Shown here: positions 7,765 to 14,510 of the stretch, piece after piece
How positions within the stretch are numbered: position 1 is the first letter of the stretch
Layout of the letters: every line of letters starts with the position of its first letter
NCBI GenBank assembly: GCA_964596835.1
Contig: CAZQVV010000067.1
Location: forward strand, 1 to 14,545
Source: JAADGZ01 sp964596835
Lineage (GTDB): Bacteria > Pseudomonadota > Gammaproteobacteria > UBA6429 > Thiohalophilaceae
DNA length: 14,545 nucleotides
Direction of reading: 5' to 3'
Position numbers and translations under genes: made by a program
Notes under the pieces: generated by a model
Seen by the model: only the letters and a program-made list of their open reading frames with translations
The model's database searches: none
Told to the model about the DNA's origin: nothing

Positions 7765-8856
7765 ATGGCGGATGTTTCACAATCACAGGTCGAAGATGCC
7801 ATCAAGACATACATTGATCCCTATCTGGAAGGTGATCTGGTTTCAAACAAGGCAGTGAAAGATATCACTATTGACGGTGACAAGGTTACGGTGGATATCG
7901 AGCTGGGTTTTCCCGCCGACGGCTATAAAAAAGATCTGGCGGCAAAGCTGAAGAATAAGGTTGAGGCGCTGGATGGCATCACAGAGGCTAGTTTCAATAT
8001 TACCCACAATATCACATCCCATGCAGTGCAAAAGGGTGTAAAGACCATTGACGGTGTGAAAAACATCATTGCTGTGGCGTCAGGCAAAGGAGGGGTGGGC
8101 AAGTCCACCACTGCGGTCAACCTGGCCCTGGCCCTGTCCGCCGAAGGCGCGACCGTCGGTATTCTGGACGCCGATATTTATGGCCCTAGTCAGCCGCGTA
8201 TGCTCGGTGTGTCCCAGCAGCCGGAATCCGCCGATGGCAAATCTATGGAACCGCTGAACAGCTACCACCTTCAGTCCATGTCGATCGGCTATCTCATTGA
8301 TGAAGAAACGCCGATGATCTGGCGAGGCCCTATGGTCACCCAGGCGCTGGAGCAGTTGCTGAATGACACCAAGTGGAAAAATCTTGATTATCTGATTGTC
8401 GATCTGCCGCCGGGCACTGGCGATACCCAACTGACCCTGGCGCAGAAAGTGCCGGTTACCGGCGCCGTGATCGTCACCACGCCCCAGGACATCGCCCTGC
8501 TCGATGCACGTAAAGGTCTGAAGATGTTCGAAAAGGTAGAAGTGCCGGTACTGGGTATCATCGAAAATATGAGTATCCATATCTGTAGTGAATGTGGCCA
8601 CGAAGAGCATATTTTCGGTTCCGGTGGCGGTGGACGCATGGCCGAACAGCATAACGTGGATCTGCTGGGCTCGTTGCCGCTGGACATCTCTATTCGCACC
8701 AGCACCGATGAAGGCAAGCCCTCCGTGGTGGCGGATCCTGAAGGCCGTATCGCCGAGATTTATCGCGATATTGCCCGCCGGGTAGCGGCCAAACTGTCAC
8801 TGAGAGTTCGGGATTACAGCGCCAGCTTCCCGAATATCGTGATTCAGAATAACTAA
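7765..8856 (+). CDS. mrp: Mrp/ApbC-type iron-sulfur cluster carrier ATPase
   Basis: This is a cytoplasmic P-loop ATPase that binds and transfers Fe-S clusters to apoproteins. The 363-residue product (E. coli Mrp about 369) begins with a MIP18/DUF59-type domain (about 5-85). It continues with the ParA/MinD-like domain: a deviant Walker A GKGGVGKS at 107-114, DADIYGPSQP at 135-144 and LPPGTGDTQLTLAQ at 214-227. The cluster-binding CxxC is Cys274/Cys277 (HICSECGHEE), followed by a glycine-rich FGSGGGG stretch. The start is set by the AGGAG site and by the family N-terminus. It is divergent from metG, and dcd lies further downstream, a common gammaproteobacterial order. The last ~15 residues are not conserved in any pattern I recognise. 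Confidence 0.95.
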   Translation: MADVSQSQVEDAIKTYIDPYLEGDLVSNKAVKDITIDGDKVTVDIELGFPADGYKKDLAAKLKNKVEALDGITEASFNITHNITSHAVQKGVKTIDGVKNIIAVASGKGGVGKSTTAVNLALALSAEGATVGILDADIYGPSQPRMLGVSQQPESADGKSMEPLNSYHLQSMSIGYLIDEETPMIWRGPMVTQALEQLLNDTKWKNLDYLIVDLPPGTGDTQLTLAQKVPVTGAVIVTTPQDIALLDARKGLKMFEKVEVPVLGIIENMSIHICSECGHEEHIFGSGGGGRMAEQHNVDLLGSLPLDISIRTSTDEGKPSVVADPEGRIAEIYRDIARRVAAKLSLRVRDYSASFPNIVIQNN

Positions 8857-8869
8857 AAAATAAATCAGG

Positions 8870-8895
8870 GGGAACAGGGTAGAAACCCTGTTCCC
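8870..8895. terminator. Strong hairpin downstream of mrp, possible terminator
   Basis: A perfect 11-bp stem, GGGAACAGGGT / ACCCTGTTCCC, surrounds an AGAA tetraloop and begins 13 bases after the mrp stop. Downstream on the plus strand there is no U-run, so it is not a textbook intrinsic terminator for mrp. On the minus strand it is followed by a T-rich tract (complement of 8856-8866), so it could stop antisense transcription. It may instead be an mRNA-stabilising 3' hairpin. Confidence 0.5.
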
Positions 8896-9005
8896 TGCGG
8901 CTTATCATTTACGGTGTCTGGCGCAGAGCGTCTTTATCTGCTGTTCATCAAATCCTGCCTTTTCTAAAGAACGGATTCTTTTCCTTTTGATTTTCCCCGG
9001 GTGTT

Positions 9006-9260
9006 TTGACGCTGCTATTCGTCGATGATGAACGTAATATTTTGTCATCGCTGAATCGTTTGTTTCGGCCACAGGGATACCGGATTCTTACCGCGCTGAG
9101 TGGCATGGTGCTGTCACGGGATCTGATGCTCAATGAGGAGATCCTGCTTTTGTCCCGGGGCCATCGCCTGAGTGAGGCTATTATCGGACGTATTTATCAC
9201 ATGGAAGAGTCGATTGATCGGGATCTCGAAATTTACGTGCTGACAGACAGGGAGGACTGA
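9006..9260 (+). pseudogene. Internally deleted response regulator remnant
   Basis: The 84-residue frame joins two ends of a much longer protein. Residues 1-32 are the start of a receiver domain (TLLFVDDERNILSSLNRLFR and YRILTALSG), with the acidic pair DD but without the phospho-acceptor Asp, Thr/Ser and Lys regions. From residue 33 it jumps to GMVLSRDLMLNEEILLLSRGHRLSEAIIGRI. This resembles the C-terminal tail segment that I recall from response regulators with HDOD or HD-GYP output domains. Everything between is missing, so it is best read as a deletion remnant. The frame opens at 8991 without an ATG or GTG; TTG at 9006 is the only usable start, with no ribosome site. A functional micro-protein cannot be excluded. 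Confidence 0.65.
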
Positions 9261-9261
9261 T

Positions 9262-9420
9262 ATGCGCCGCCTCATGCTGGTTGATTCGGATACCGCATGC
9301 CGGAAATAGATGACGTGGCAGTTTCTGGCGGAGATCAAAAATCTGCAACTGGAGGCCATGCGTCTTATTCTGAGGGGGGAAAGCCGGTTTGTGAGTAGCC
9401 ATTTCCCCGGCCAGCCTGTT
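9262..9420 (+). pseudogene. Second decayed frame, response-regulator-like N-terminus
   Basis: Two bases after the previous stop, an ATG with a good GGAGG site (9251-9255) begins MRRLMLVDSDTACRK and then meets TAG at 9307-9309. The start resembles a receiver-domain first strand (hydrophobic run, then acidic VDSD). The same frame continues after the stop with TWQFLAEIKNLQLEAMRLIL and a short tail that I cannot assign to a family. The intact translation signal and immediate stop suggest a second gene of the same former operon, now broken. The 3' limit is arbitrary. Confidence 0.4.
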
Positions 9421-9425
9421 AAAAT
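9417..9425 (+). promoter_or_regulatory. Candidate extended -10 promoter for dcd
   Basis: TGTTAAAAT fits the extended -10 pattern TGn followed by a TATAAT-like hexamer (9420-9425). It would start transcription near 9432, about 23 bases before the dcd GTG. No good -35 is present at 17 bp, which extended -10 promoters can tolerate. Confidence 0.35.
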
Positions 9426-9454
9426 GTCCGCCAATTCAAACAGAAAGGGCAGAC

Positions 9455-10021
9455 GTGAGTATCAAATCCGACCACTGGATCCGGCGCATGGCCGAAAGCG
9501 AGGCTATGATTGACCCCTTCGAGGCCGGTCAGGTACGAGAAAATGGCGGCGCCCGGATTGTTTCCTATGGCACCTCCAGTTACGGCTATGACGTGCGCTG
9601 CGCCGATGAATTCAAAATTTTCACCAACATCAATTCCGCCATCGTGGATCCCAAGGATTTCGATCACCAGAGCTTTGTCGATTTCAAGGGCGATGTCTGC
9701 ATTATCCCGCCCAACTCGTTCGCCCTGGCGCGCACGGTGGAATATTTTCGTATTCCCCGCAGCGTGCTGACGATTTGTCTGGGCAAGTCCACTTATGCCC
9801 GTTGCGGCATTATTGTCAATGTCACGCCGCTGGAGCCGGAATGGGAAGGTCATGTGACGCTGGAGTTTTCCAATACCACGCCACTGCCGGCTAAAATTTA
9901 CGCCAACGAAGGCGTGGCGCAGATGTTGTTCTTCGAGTCGGACGAGGTTTGTGATACGTCGTACAAGGATCGCGGTGGCAAGTATCAGGGCCAGCAGGGC
10001 GTAACCTTACCCAAGGCCTGA
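9455..10021 (+). CDS. dcd: dCTP deaminase
   Basis: Dcd deaminates dCTP to dUTP, feeding dTTP synthesis in the cytoplasm. The 188-residue product closely matches the 188-residue Pseudomonas-type enzyme throughout: SYGYDVRCADEFKIF at 42-56, IIPPNSFALARTVEYFRIPR at 83-102, GKSTYARCG at 110-118 with Ser112 and Arg116, and EPEWEGHVTLEFSNT at 127-141, where Glu137 is the expected catalytic base. The start is GTG at 9455. It is chosen because it yields exactly the conserved MSIKSDHWIRRM N-terminus. A purine-rich AGAAAGG lies upstream. The gene runs convergent to purN, with 3' ends overlapping by 15 bp. Confidence 0.96.
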   Translation: MSIKSDHWIRRMAESEAMIDPFEAGQVRENGGARIVSYGTSSYGYDVRCADEFKIFTNINSAIVDPKDFDHQSFVDFKGDVCIIPPNSFALARTVEYFRIPRSVLTICLGKSTYARCGIIVNVTPLEPEWEGHVTLEFSNTTPLPAKIYANEGVAQMLFFESDEVCDTSYKDRGGKYQGQQGVTLPKA

Positions 10022-10645
10022 TTTCTCGTCATCCAGCAACACGCTGTTACCCTGCAGACGCAGGCGGCCTTCGGCAAACCAGCGGATCACCTGCGGGTAA
10101 ATAATATGTTCCTGCTCGTGAATACGCTGGGCCAGCGTGTCGGCGTCATCATTTGCGTGGATCGGGATTTCCGCCTGCCGGATCACCGGCCCGGCATCCA
10201 GCTCGGGGGTGACAAAATGCACACTGACACCATGAATTTTATCCTCGGCATCGAGCGCGCGCTGGTGGGTGTTCAGCCCCTGATAACGGGGCAGCAGAGA
10301 GGGATGAATGTTGATCATGTGGCCGTAGTAATGCTTGACGAATTCATCGGTCAGAATGCGCATGAAACCGGCCAGCACCACCAGTTTTGCCTGGTAGTGA
10401 TCGATGCGGCTCATCAGCGCCTGATCAAAGGCGGGGCGGCTATCGTATTCATGGTGATCGATTACTTCGGCGGGGATCCCGGCCTTGCGGGCGCGGTTGA
10501 GGCCATAGGCCTGCGGGTTGTTGCTGATCACGGCGCGGATCTCAGCCGGTAGCCCGGCGCTGATAGCGTCGATAATGGCCTGCAGGTTGCTGCCGTTACC
10601 GGAGATCAGGACGACGATGGGCAGGGGGCGGTCAGCGGAGGTCAT
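10007..10645 (-). CDS. purN: Phosphoribosylglycinamide formyltransferase (PurN)
   Basis: PurN uses 10-formyltetrahydrofolate to formylate GAR to FGAR, the third step of de novo purine synthesis. The 212-residue product has the N-terminal phosphate loop ISGNGSNLQAII at 14-25 and catalytic Asn112 and His114 in INIHPSLLP. The third catalytic residue is Asp150 in TPELDAGPVI. The length matches the family. Its ATG overlaps the purM stop (ATGA), so the two genes form an operon with likely translational coupling. The 3' end overlaps dcd by 15 bp, and no terminator is visible at the junction. Confidence 0.96.
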   Translation of the reverse strand: MTSADRPLPIVVLISGNGSNLQAIIDAISAGLPAEIRAVISNNPQAYGLNRARKAGIPAEVIDHHEYDSRPAFDQALMSRIDHYQAKLVVLAGFMRILTDEFVKHYYGHMINIHPSLLPRYQGLNTHQRALDAEDKIHGVSVHFVTPELDAGPVIRQAEIPIHANDDADTLAQRIHEQEHIIYPQVIRWFAEGRLRLQGNSVLLDDEKSGLG

Positions 10646-11715
10646 GCCGACGTGATGACCACTTGTTGAGCCTCTTTTTCGTGGCGGGTTTCAATGCGGC
10701 CGATAAGCGTGGCCTCTACTTCGTCCGCTTGCAGATGTGCCAGCGCCTGCCCGGCATCGGCGGCATCCACGACCACGACCATGCCAAGGCCGCAGTTGAA
10801 GGTGCGATACATTTCTTCATCGTTGATATTGCCCTGCTGTTGCAGCCAGTCAAATACGGCGGGCGTCTGCCAGCTTGTGGCGTCAATATGCGCATAGGTG
10901 CCGGCGGGCATGACCCGCGGCAGGTTTTCCAGCAGGCCGCCGCCGGTGATGTGGGCCATCGCGTGGATGTCGATTTCTGCGGCCAGCCTGAGCAGAGGTT
11001 TGACATAGATGCGAGTGGGTTCTAATAGACGTTCACCCAGAGTGGCACCGTCGAAGGGCTGGCTCAAATCGGCTTTACAGGTTTCAATGACCTTGCGAAT
11101 CAAAGAATAGCCGTTGGAATGCGGCCCGCTGGCCGCCAGGCCAATAAGTACGTCACCGGGTTTCACCGCACTGCCGTCGATGATCTTACTTTTCTCCACT
11201 ACACCGACACAGAAACCGGCCAGATCATAATCGTTGCCCTGGTACATGCCCGGCATTTCTGCGGTCTCGCCACCGACCAGGGCGGCACCGGCCTGGCAAC
11301 AGCCTTCAGCGATGCCCTTGACCACGTCGGCGGCTGCATCCACATCCAGCTTGCCAGTGGCGTAATAGTCGAGAAAGAACAGAGGCTCCGCGCCTTGCAC
11401 GATGAGATCATTGACACACATGGCCACCAGATCGATGCCGATGCTGTCATGCCGGTTCATCTCCATGGCCAGTTTCAGCTTAGTGCCGACGCCGTCGGTG
11501 CCCGAGACCAGCACGGGTTCGCGGTAGCGATCCCGCGGTAATTCAAACAGGGCGCCAAAACCGCCCAGTCCGGCCATGACGCCGGGCCGTTGAGTGGTGG
11601 CCGCCAGCGGCTTGATACGTTCGACCAGGGAGTTACCGGCATCGATATCGACCCCGGCATCCCGGTAACTCAGAGAGGGCTTGTCACCCTGGGGGAATGA
11701 ATTATTATCTGACAC
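10642..11715 (-). CDS. purM: Phosphoribosylformylglycinamidine cyclo-ligase (PurM)
   Basis: PurM (AIR synthetase) closes the imidazole ring: FGAM plus ATP gives AIR. The 357-residue product has the expected N-terminus LSYRDAGVDIDAGN, then the glycine-rich GLGGFGALFELP and DGVGTKLKLA segments. These are followed by the NDLIVQGAEPLFFLDYYATGKL block and GGETAEMPGMY, all hallmarks of the PurM/HypE/SelD ATP-grasp-like superfamily. The frame continues to a TTG at 11730, but an AGGAG site lies 6 bases before the GTG at 11715, so the GTG start is chosen. It is the first gene of purM-purN, divergent from the DUF2066 gene. No clear PurR box of the E. coli type is visible upstream. Confidence 0.95.
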   Translation of the reverse strand: MSDNNSFPQGDKPSLSYRDAGVDIDAGNSLVERIKPLAATTQRPGVMAGLGGFGALFELPRDRYREPVLVSGTDGVGTKLKLAMEMNRHDSIGIDLVAMCVNDLIVQGAEPLFFLDYYATGKLDVDAAADVVKGIAEGCCQAGAALVGGETAEMPGMYQGNDYDLAGFCVGVVEKSKIIDGSAVKPGDVLIGLAASGPHSNGYSLIRKVIETCKADLSQPFDGATLGERLLEPTRIYVKPLLRLAAEIDIHAMAHITGGGLLENLPRVMPAGTYAHIDATSWQTPAVFDWLQQQGNINDEEMYRTFNCGLGMVVVVDAADAGQALAHLQADEVEATLIGRIETRHEKEAQQVVITSA

Positions 11716-11721
11716 ACAAAT

Positions 11722-11726
11722 CTCCT
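11722..11726 (-). promoter_or_regulatory. Ribosome binding site of purM
   Basis: AGGAG on the minus strand lies 6 bases upstream of GTG at 11715. It overlaps the alternative in-frame TTG start region (11730), which therefore cannot use it. Confidence 0.8.
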
Positions 11727-11768
11727 GCAAACCGGAATCAGAAACAGCATTTACAGACTGATCGGTGC

Positions 11769-11774
11769 ATAATA
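11769..11774 (-). promoter_or_regulatory. Candidate -10 element for purM
   Basis: On the minus strand, TATTAT at 11774-11769 is a good -10 hexamer about 54 bases before the GTG start. The matching -35 zone (around 11792-11797, TTCCAG-like) is poor and falls at the junction of a 15-bp direct repeat. That would suit a promoter that needs an activator or is repeat-controlled (inference). Confidence 0.35.
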
Positions 11775-11780
11775 CGTAAA

Positions 11781-11811
11781 AATCTAATTATCCTGGAATC
11801 TAATTATCCTG
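11781..11811. repeat. Tandem 15-bp direct repeat upstream of purM
   Basis: AATCTAATTATCCTG occurs at 11781-11795 and again at 11797-11811, identical and spaced 16 bp start to start. It is AT-rich and lies immediately upstream of the candidate purM -10. Confidence 0.85.
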
Positions 11812-11839
11812 ATCTAGCGGGCAGAATAAAAGGGATCGG

Positions 11840-11894
11840 GTCATTTAATTAATCAATTTATGTTCTTACAAGATTGCTCAACCCATTAAATGAC
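11840..11894. repeat. 10-bp inverted repeat in purM/DUF2066 divergent region
   Basis: GTCATTTAAT (11840-11849) is perfectly inverted as ATTAAATGAC (11885-11894), with 35 bases between. The outer flanks (GGG before, GCCC after) are also nearly complementary. The loop is too long for a simple terminator. It could be the footprint of a lost mobile palindrome or a looping operator pair. No transposase is adjacent. Confidence 0.6.
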
Positions 11895-11963
11895 GCCCAC
11901 CTCTTTTGTTTCTGATATTTTGCCGTAGAGCAGGCAGAAACAACGCAAAGAGCAACAAATCGT

Positions 11964-13112
11964 ATGTGGAATCAGGTAGTCAAGCGCATCCTGTACTCAG
12001 GATCGGCCGGTCTTTTTATGTTATCCCTGTTACTGAATATCGGCCTGATATCCGTTGCACGGGCCGACATCATCCCTGGCCTGTATGAAACAGAGATCCC
12101 GGTCGGCACTCAGAATCTTGATGAACGCAAGCAGGCATTAACTGCGGGCATGCGCCAGGTACTGCTGCGGGTATCCGGGCACAGCATCGTGCTCACCATT
12201 ACCGCTATTGAGAAAGCCCTGACTCACCCGACTCACTATGTGCAGCGTTATCGCTACCGCAACCGTGAAGGAGCGGGGGGCGCGCAGGAGAATGTGTTAT
12301 GGGTGCGCTTCGATCAAAAGGCCATAAACAAGTTGCTGCGTGACAACCGCATGCCGGTCTGGGGCAGAACCCGTCCGGCGGTACTGGTGTGGCTGGTGGT
12401 GGATAATCGTCAGTCGCGCATCCTGTTAGGCAACAATGTCAGTAATCCCGCTAAAGTCTTCATTTCCGAGCAGGCCAGACTGCGGGGGATACCGCTACGC
12501 TGGCCAATGCTGGATCTGTCTGATCGCGCCAATATCACCACCAGCGATGTCTGGGGCAGTTTTGAAGATACGATTATCAGTGCCTCCCGCCGCTACCATA
12601 CCGAGGCCATCCTGGTGGGGCGCGTGTACAAGACTTACAGGGGTAGCTGGAATGCACGCTGGACGCTGTATGACCACGGTCATCGGGAAGGCTGGAATGC
12701 CCATGCCGAAACGCTGGTTGAGGCCTTAATGCCGGGCGTGGACAAAACGGCCAGTATTCTGGCCCAGCGTTTTGCCAGGGTCGAAAGTGAAAAACAGAAC
12801 AATGCCCTGCTGCTACAGGTGTATGGTGTGAATACGTTGACAGCCTATAATAAAATCCTGAAATATCTGTCCCGGCTGGCGGTAGTGACGGATGTACAGC
12901 CACAGACGGTATCGCCGGATAATGTTATTTTCCGACTGAAGGTTCGTAATGGCGCTCTGGCGGTTTCCCAGGCTATCGCCCTGGGTCATACCCTGGTTAC
13001 GACGGGCATGCAAAGCCGACCTTCGACCGCCCCGCGCGTGGCAGCCAATTCCGTTAGTGGTCAGCCTGCCACAAGGGTCAAGGCGGATCTGGTCTATCAC
13101 CTGATTCAGTAA
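11964..13112 (+). CDS. DUF2066 family protein, exported
   Basis: This gene is of unknown function. The 382-residue protein begins with positive residues (WNQVVKRI), a hydrophobic stretch (about 12-31) and an AxA-type site SVARA before DIIPGLYETEIPV, so it is probably exported by Sec with signal peptidase I cleavage near residue 34. The mature part matches my memory of DUF2066: an ALTAGMRQVLLRVSG segment, then VLWVRFDQKAINKLL, PAVLVWLVVDN, and the GRVYKTYRGSWNARWTLYDHG region. No catalytic motif is evident. Context is its strongest clue: in gammaproteobacteria this family commonly sits between purM and hda, as here. The start ATG has only a weak AAAGAG upstream. It lies 6 bp before the phosphatidyltransferase gene, so the two are likely cotranscribed. 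Confidence 0.8.
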   Translation: MWNQVVKRILYSGSAGLFMLSLLLNIGLISVARADIIPGLYETEIPVGTQNLDERKQALTAGMRQVLLRVSGHSIVLTITAIEKALTHPTHYVQRYRYRNREGAGGAQENVLWVRFDQKAINKLLRDNRMPVWGRTRPAVLVWLVVDNRQSRILLGNNVSNPAKVFISEQARLRGIPLRWPMLDLSDRANITTSDVWGSFEDTIISASRRYHTEAILVGRVYKTYRGSWNARWTLYDHGHREGWNAHAETLVEALMPGVDKTASILAQRFARVESEKQNNALLLQVYGVNTLTAYNKILKYLSRLAVVTDVQPQTVSPDNVIFRLKVRNGALAVSQAIALGHTLVTTGMQSRPSTAPRVAANSVSGQPATRVKADLVYHLIQ

Positions 13113-13118
13113 CGTTCC

Positions 13119-13679
13119 GTGGACGCCAGGCATATTCCGAATCTGATCAGCATTTTGCGTATTTTACTTGTTGCGCCACTGACGCTTTGTCTGTTGTCCA
13201 AAAACTATACGGCTTCACTGGGCGTATTTTTGCTGGCAGGGTTTTCCGATGCTCTGGATGGCTATCTGGCGCGCCGTTTCAACTGGACTTCCCGCCTCGG
13301 CGCGCTACTGGATCCACTGGGTGACAAGCTGCTGATGATGACGACTTATCTGATCCTGGGCTTGCAGACGTTGATTCCCATGTGGCTGGTACTGGCGGTG
13401 ATTTTGCGGGATGTCATTATTGTCAGCGGTGGCCTGCTATACCGCTTTCTGGTCGGTGATGTGGTGATTAAACCCATCGTCAGCAGCAAGATCAATATGG
13501 TGTTGCAGGTGTTACTGATGTTCAGCCTGCTGCTGTCCCTGTCGCTCTATCCTCTGCCGCCGATGTTGTTGAAAACGCTGATGTGGCTGGTGCTGTTCTC
13601 TACTCTGATCAGCGGCAGTTGCTATGTTTATCAATGGGGGCGACGCGCATGGATGAGTGGCCCAGGCAAAAAGGCATGA
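13119..13679 (+). CDS. CDP-alcohol phosphatidyltransferase family membrane enzyme
   Basis: The enzyme joins a CDP-diacylglycerol-type donor to an alcohol in the inner membrane. The 186-residue product has several hydrophobic helices and the complete family signature D-x2-DG-x2-AR-x8-G-x3-D-x3-D: Asp44, Asp47, Gly48, Ala51, Arg52, Gly61, Asp65 and Asp69. The short N-terminus (PNLISILRILLVAPL) is PgsA-like. Phosphatidylglycerophosphate synthase is one option, but E. coli-type pgsA usually sits with uvrC, so this may be a paralogue with another alcohol. The start is GTG at 13119, 6 bp after the DUF2066 stop. No better ATG is present before the signature. The stop TGA overlaps the hda ATG. Confidence 0.85.
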   Translation: MDARHIPNLISILRILLVAPLTLCLLSKNYTASLGVFLLAGFSDALDGYLARRFNWTSRLGALLDPLGDKLLMMTTYLILGLQTLIPMWLVLAVILRDVIIVSGGLLYRFLVGDVVIKPIVSSKINMVLQVLLMFSLLLSLSLYPLPPMLLKTLMWLVLFSTLISGSCYVYQWGRRAWMSGPGKKA

Positions 13680-14347
13680 GTGTCCAGCTCCCTTTAGGGA
13701 TCCAGCTTCGGGACTCGGCGACCTTTGCCAGTTTTCATTCGGCGCACAACCGTCAATTACTGACGGCCTTAAAAGAAACACAGGAAACCTGCGTCTACTT
13801 CTGGGGCAAGACCGGTACCGGCAAGTCGCATCTCTTGCAGGCCTTGTGTCATGAGAAAGCCGGTAAAGGCTGGCGGGTGGCTTATTTGCCACTGGCGGAA
13901 CCGGACCTCATGCCTGCCATGCTGGAAGATATGGATCAGTTCGATCTGATCTGTGTGGATGATCTTCAATATGTAGCCGGTAAGGAGGACTGGGAAATCG
14001 CCCTGTTTCATTGTTATAACCGCATCCAGATCCGTGCCGGCCGGTTGGTGATCAGCGCGAACCAGGCACTCCCCAGCCTGCCGATCGGGTTGCCGGATCT
14101 GGCCTCGCGCCTAGGCTGGGGACTGGTGTTTCAGTTTCATGAACTGGCGGACGAAGACAAGCAGGCCGCGCTGCAACTACGGGCCCAGGCACGAGGCCTT
14201 GATCTGAGTGATGAGGTTGCGGTCTACCTGCTCAGACACGCCCCGCGCGACATGAGCAGTCTGTTTTCTCTGCTTGAACGGCTGGATGAAGCTTCGCTGG
14301 CGGCGCAGCGCAAACTGACCATTCCCTTTGTACGCCAGTTTATCTGA
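13676..14347 (+). CDS. hda: DnaA regulatory inactivator Hda
   Basis: Hda is a small AAA+ protein that, with the DNA-loaded sliding clamp, stimulates ATP hydrolysis by DnaA and so prevents extra rounds of initiation (RIDA). The 223-residue product shows the N-terminal clamp-binding motif QLPL at 4-7, a Walker A GKTGTGKS at 44-51 and a Walker B ending in Asp95-Asp96 (LICVDDLQYVAG). A sensor-2-like APRDMSSLFSLLERLD block follows in the C-terminal part. It lacks the DnaA DNA-binding domain, as expected. The chosen ATG overlaps the preceding stop (ATGA). An in-frame ATG at 13649, preceded by GGGGG, would add 9 residues and is a real alternative. Confidence 0.93.
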   Translation: MSVQLPLGIQLRDSATFASFHSAHNRQLLTALKETQETCVYFWGKTGTGKSHLLQALCHEKAGKGWRVAYLPLAEPDLMPAMLEDMDQFDLICVDDLQYVAGKEDWEIALFHCYNRIQIRAGRLVISANQALPSLPIGLPDLASRLGWGLVFQFHELADEDKQAALQLRAQARGLDLSDEVAVYLLRHAPRDMSSLFSLLERLDEASLAAQRKLTIPFVRQFI

Positions 14348-14361
14348 GCAAGGGGAAATTC

Positions 14362-14424
14362 AACGCAAAGGGGCCAGGGTGAAAAGTTCGCAAAGAATTT
14401 CAATACAGACTTTGCGTTCTTTGC
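14362..14424. repeat. Nested dyad downstream of hda
   Basis: AACGCAAAG (14362-14370) is inverted as CTTTGCGTT (14410-14418), and GCAAAGAA (14390-14397) is inverted as TTCTTTGC (14417-14424). The two dyads share arms, so they are alternative folds and not one stem. The pattern could act as a 3' end signal for hda, but no U-run follows. Confidence 0.55.
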
Positions 14425-14474
14425 ACCCGACTGGGGTTTCTAAATAGCGGTTCCAAATACCCGTCCACTTCAGG

Positions 14475-14507
14475 AATGACCGTTCGTCTCAGAAATGACC
14501 GTTCGTC
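14475..14507. repeat. Direct repeat AATGACCGTTCGTC
   Basis: The 14-base unit occurs at 14475-14488 and 14494-14507, 19 bp apart. The second copy runs directly into the tandem array at 14511, so the two belong to one repeat element. Confidence 0.75.
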
Positions 14508-14510
14508 CTG

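Noticed and set aside
8080..8652. Minus-strand 190-codon open frame opposite mrp.
   Set aside because: It is a shadow of the conserved ATPase frame, His/Gln-rich in an unprotein-like way.
8905..9048. Minus-strand 47-residue frame starting MTKYYVHHRR with a plausible-looking end (SLEKAGFDEQQIKTLC).
   Set aside because: Its first third is antisense to the clearly receiver-like remnant, it has no convincing ribosome site, and I recognise no family. It may be the tail of a lost gene but cannot be supported.
11930..11965. Possible PurR-like box near ACGCAAAGAG.
   Set aside because: It lacks the second half of the palindrome and lies next to the DUF2066 start, not the purM promoter.
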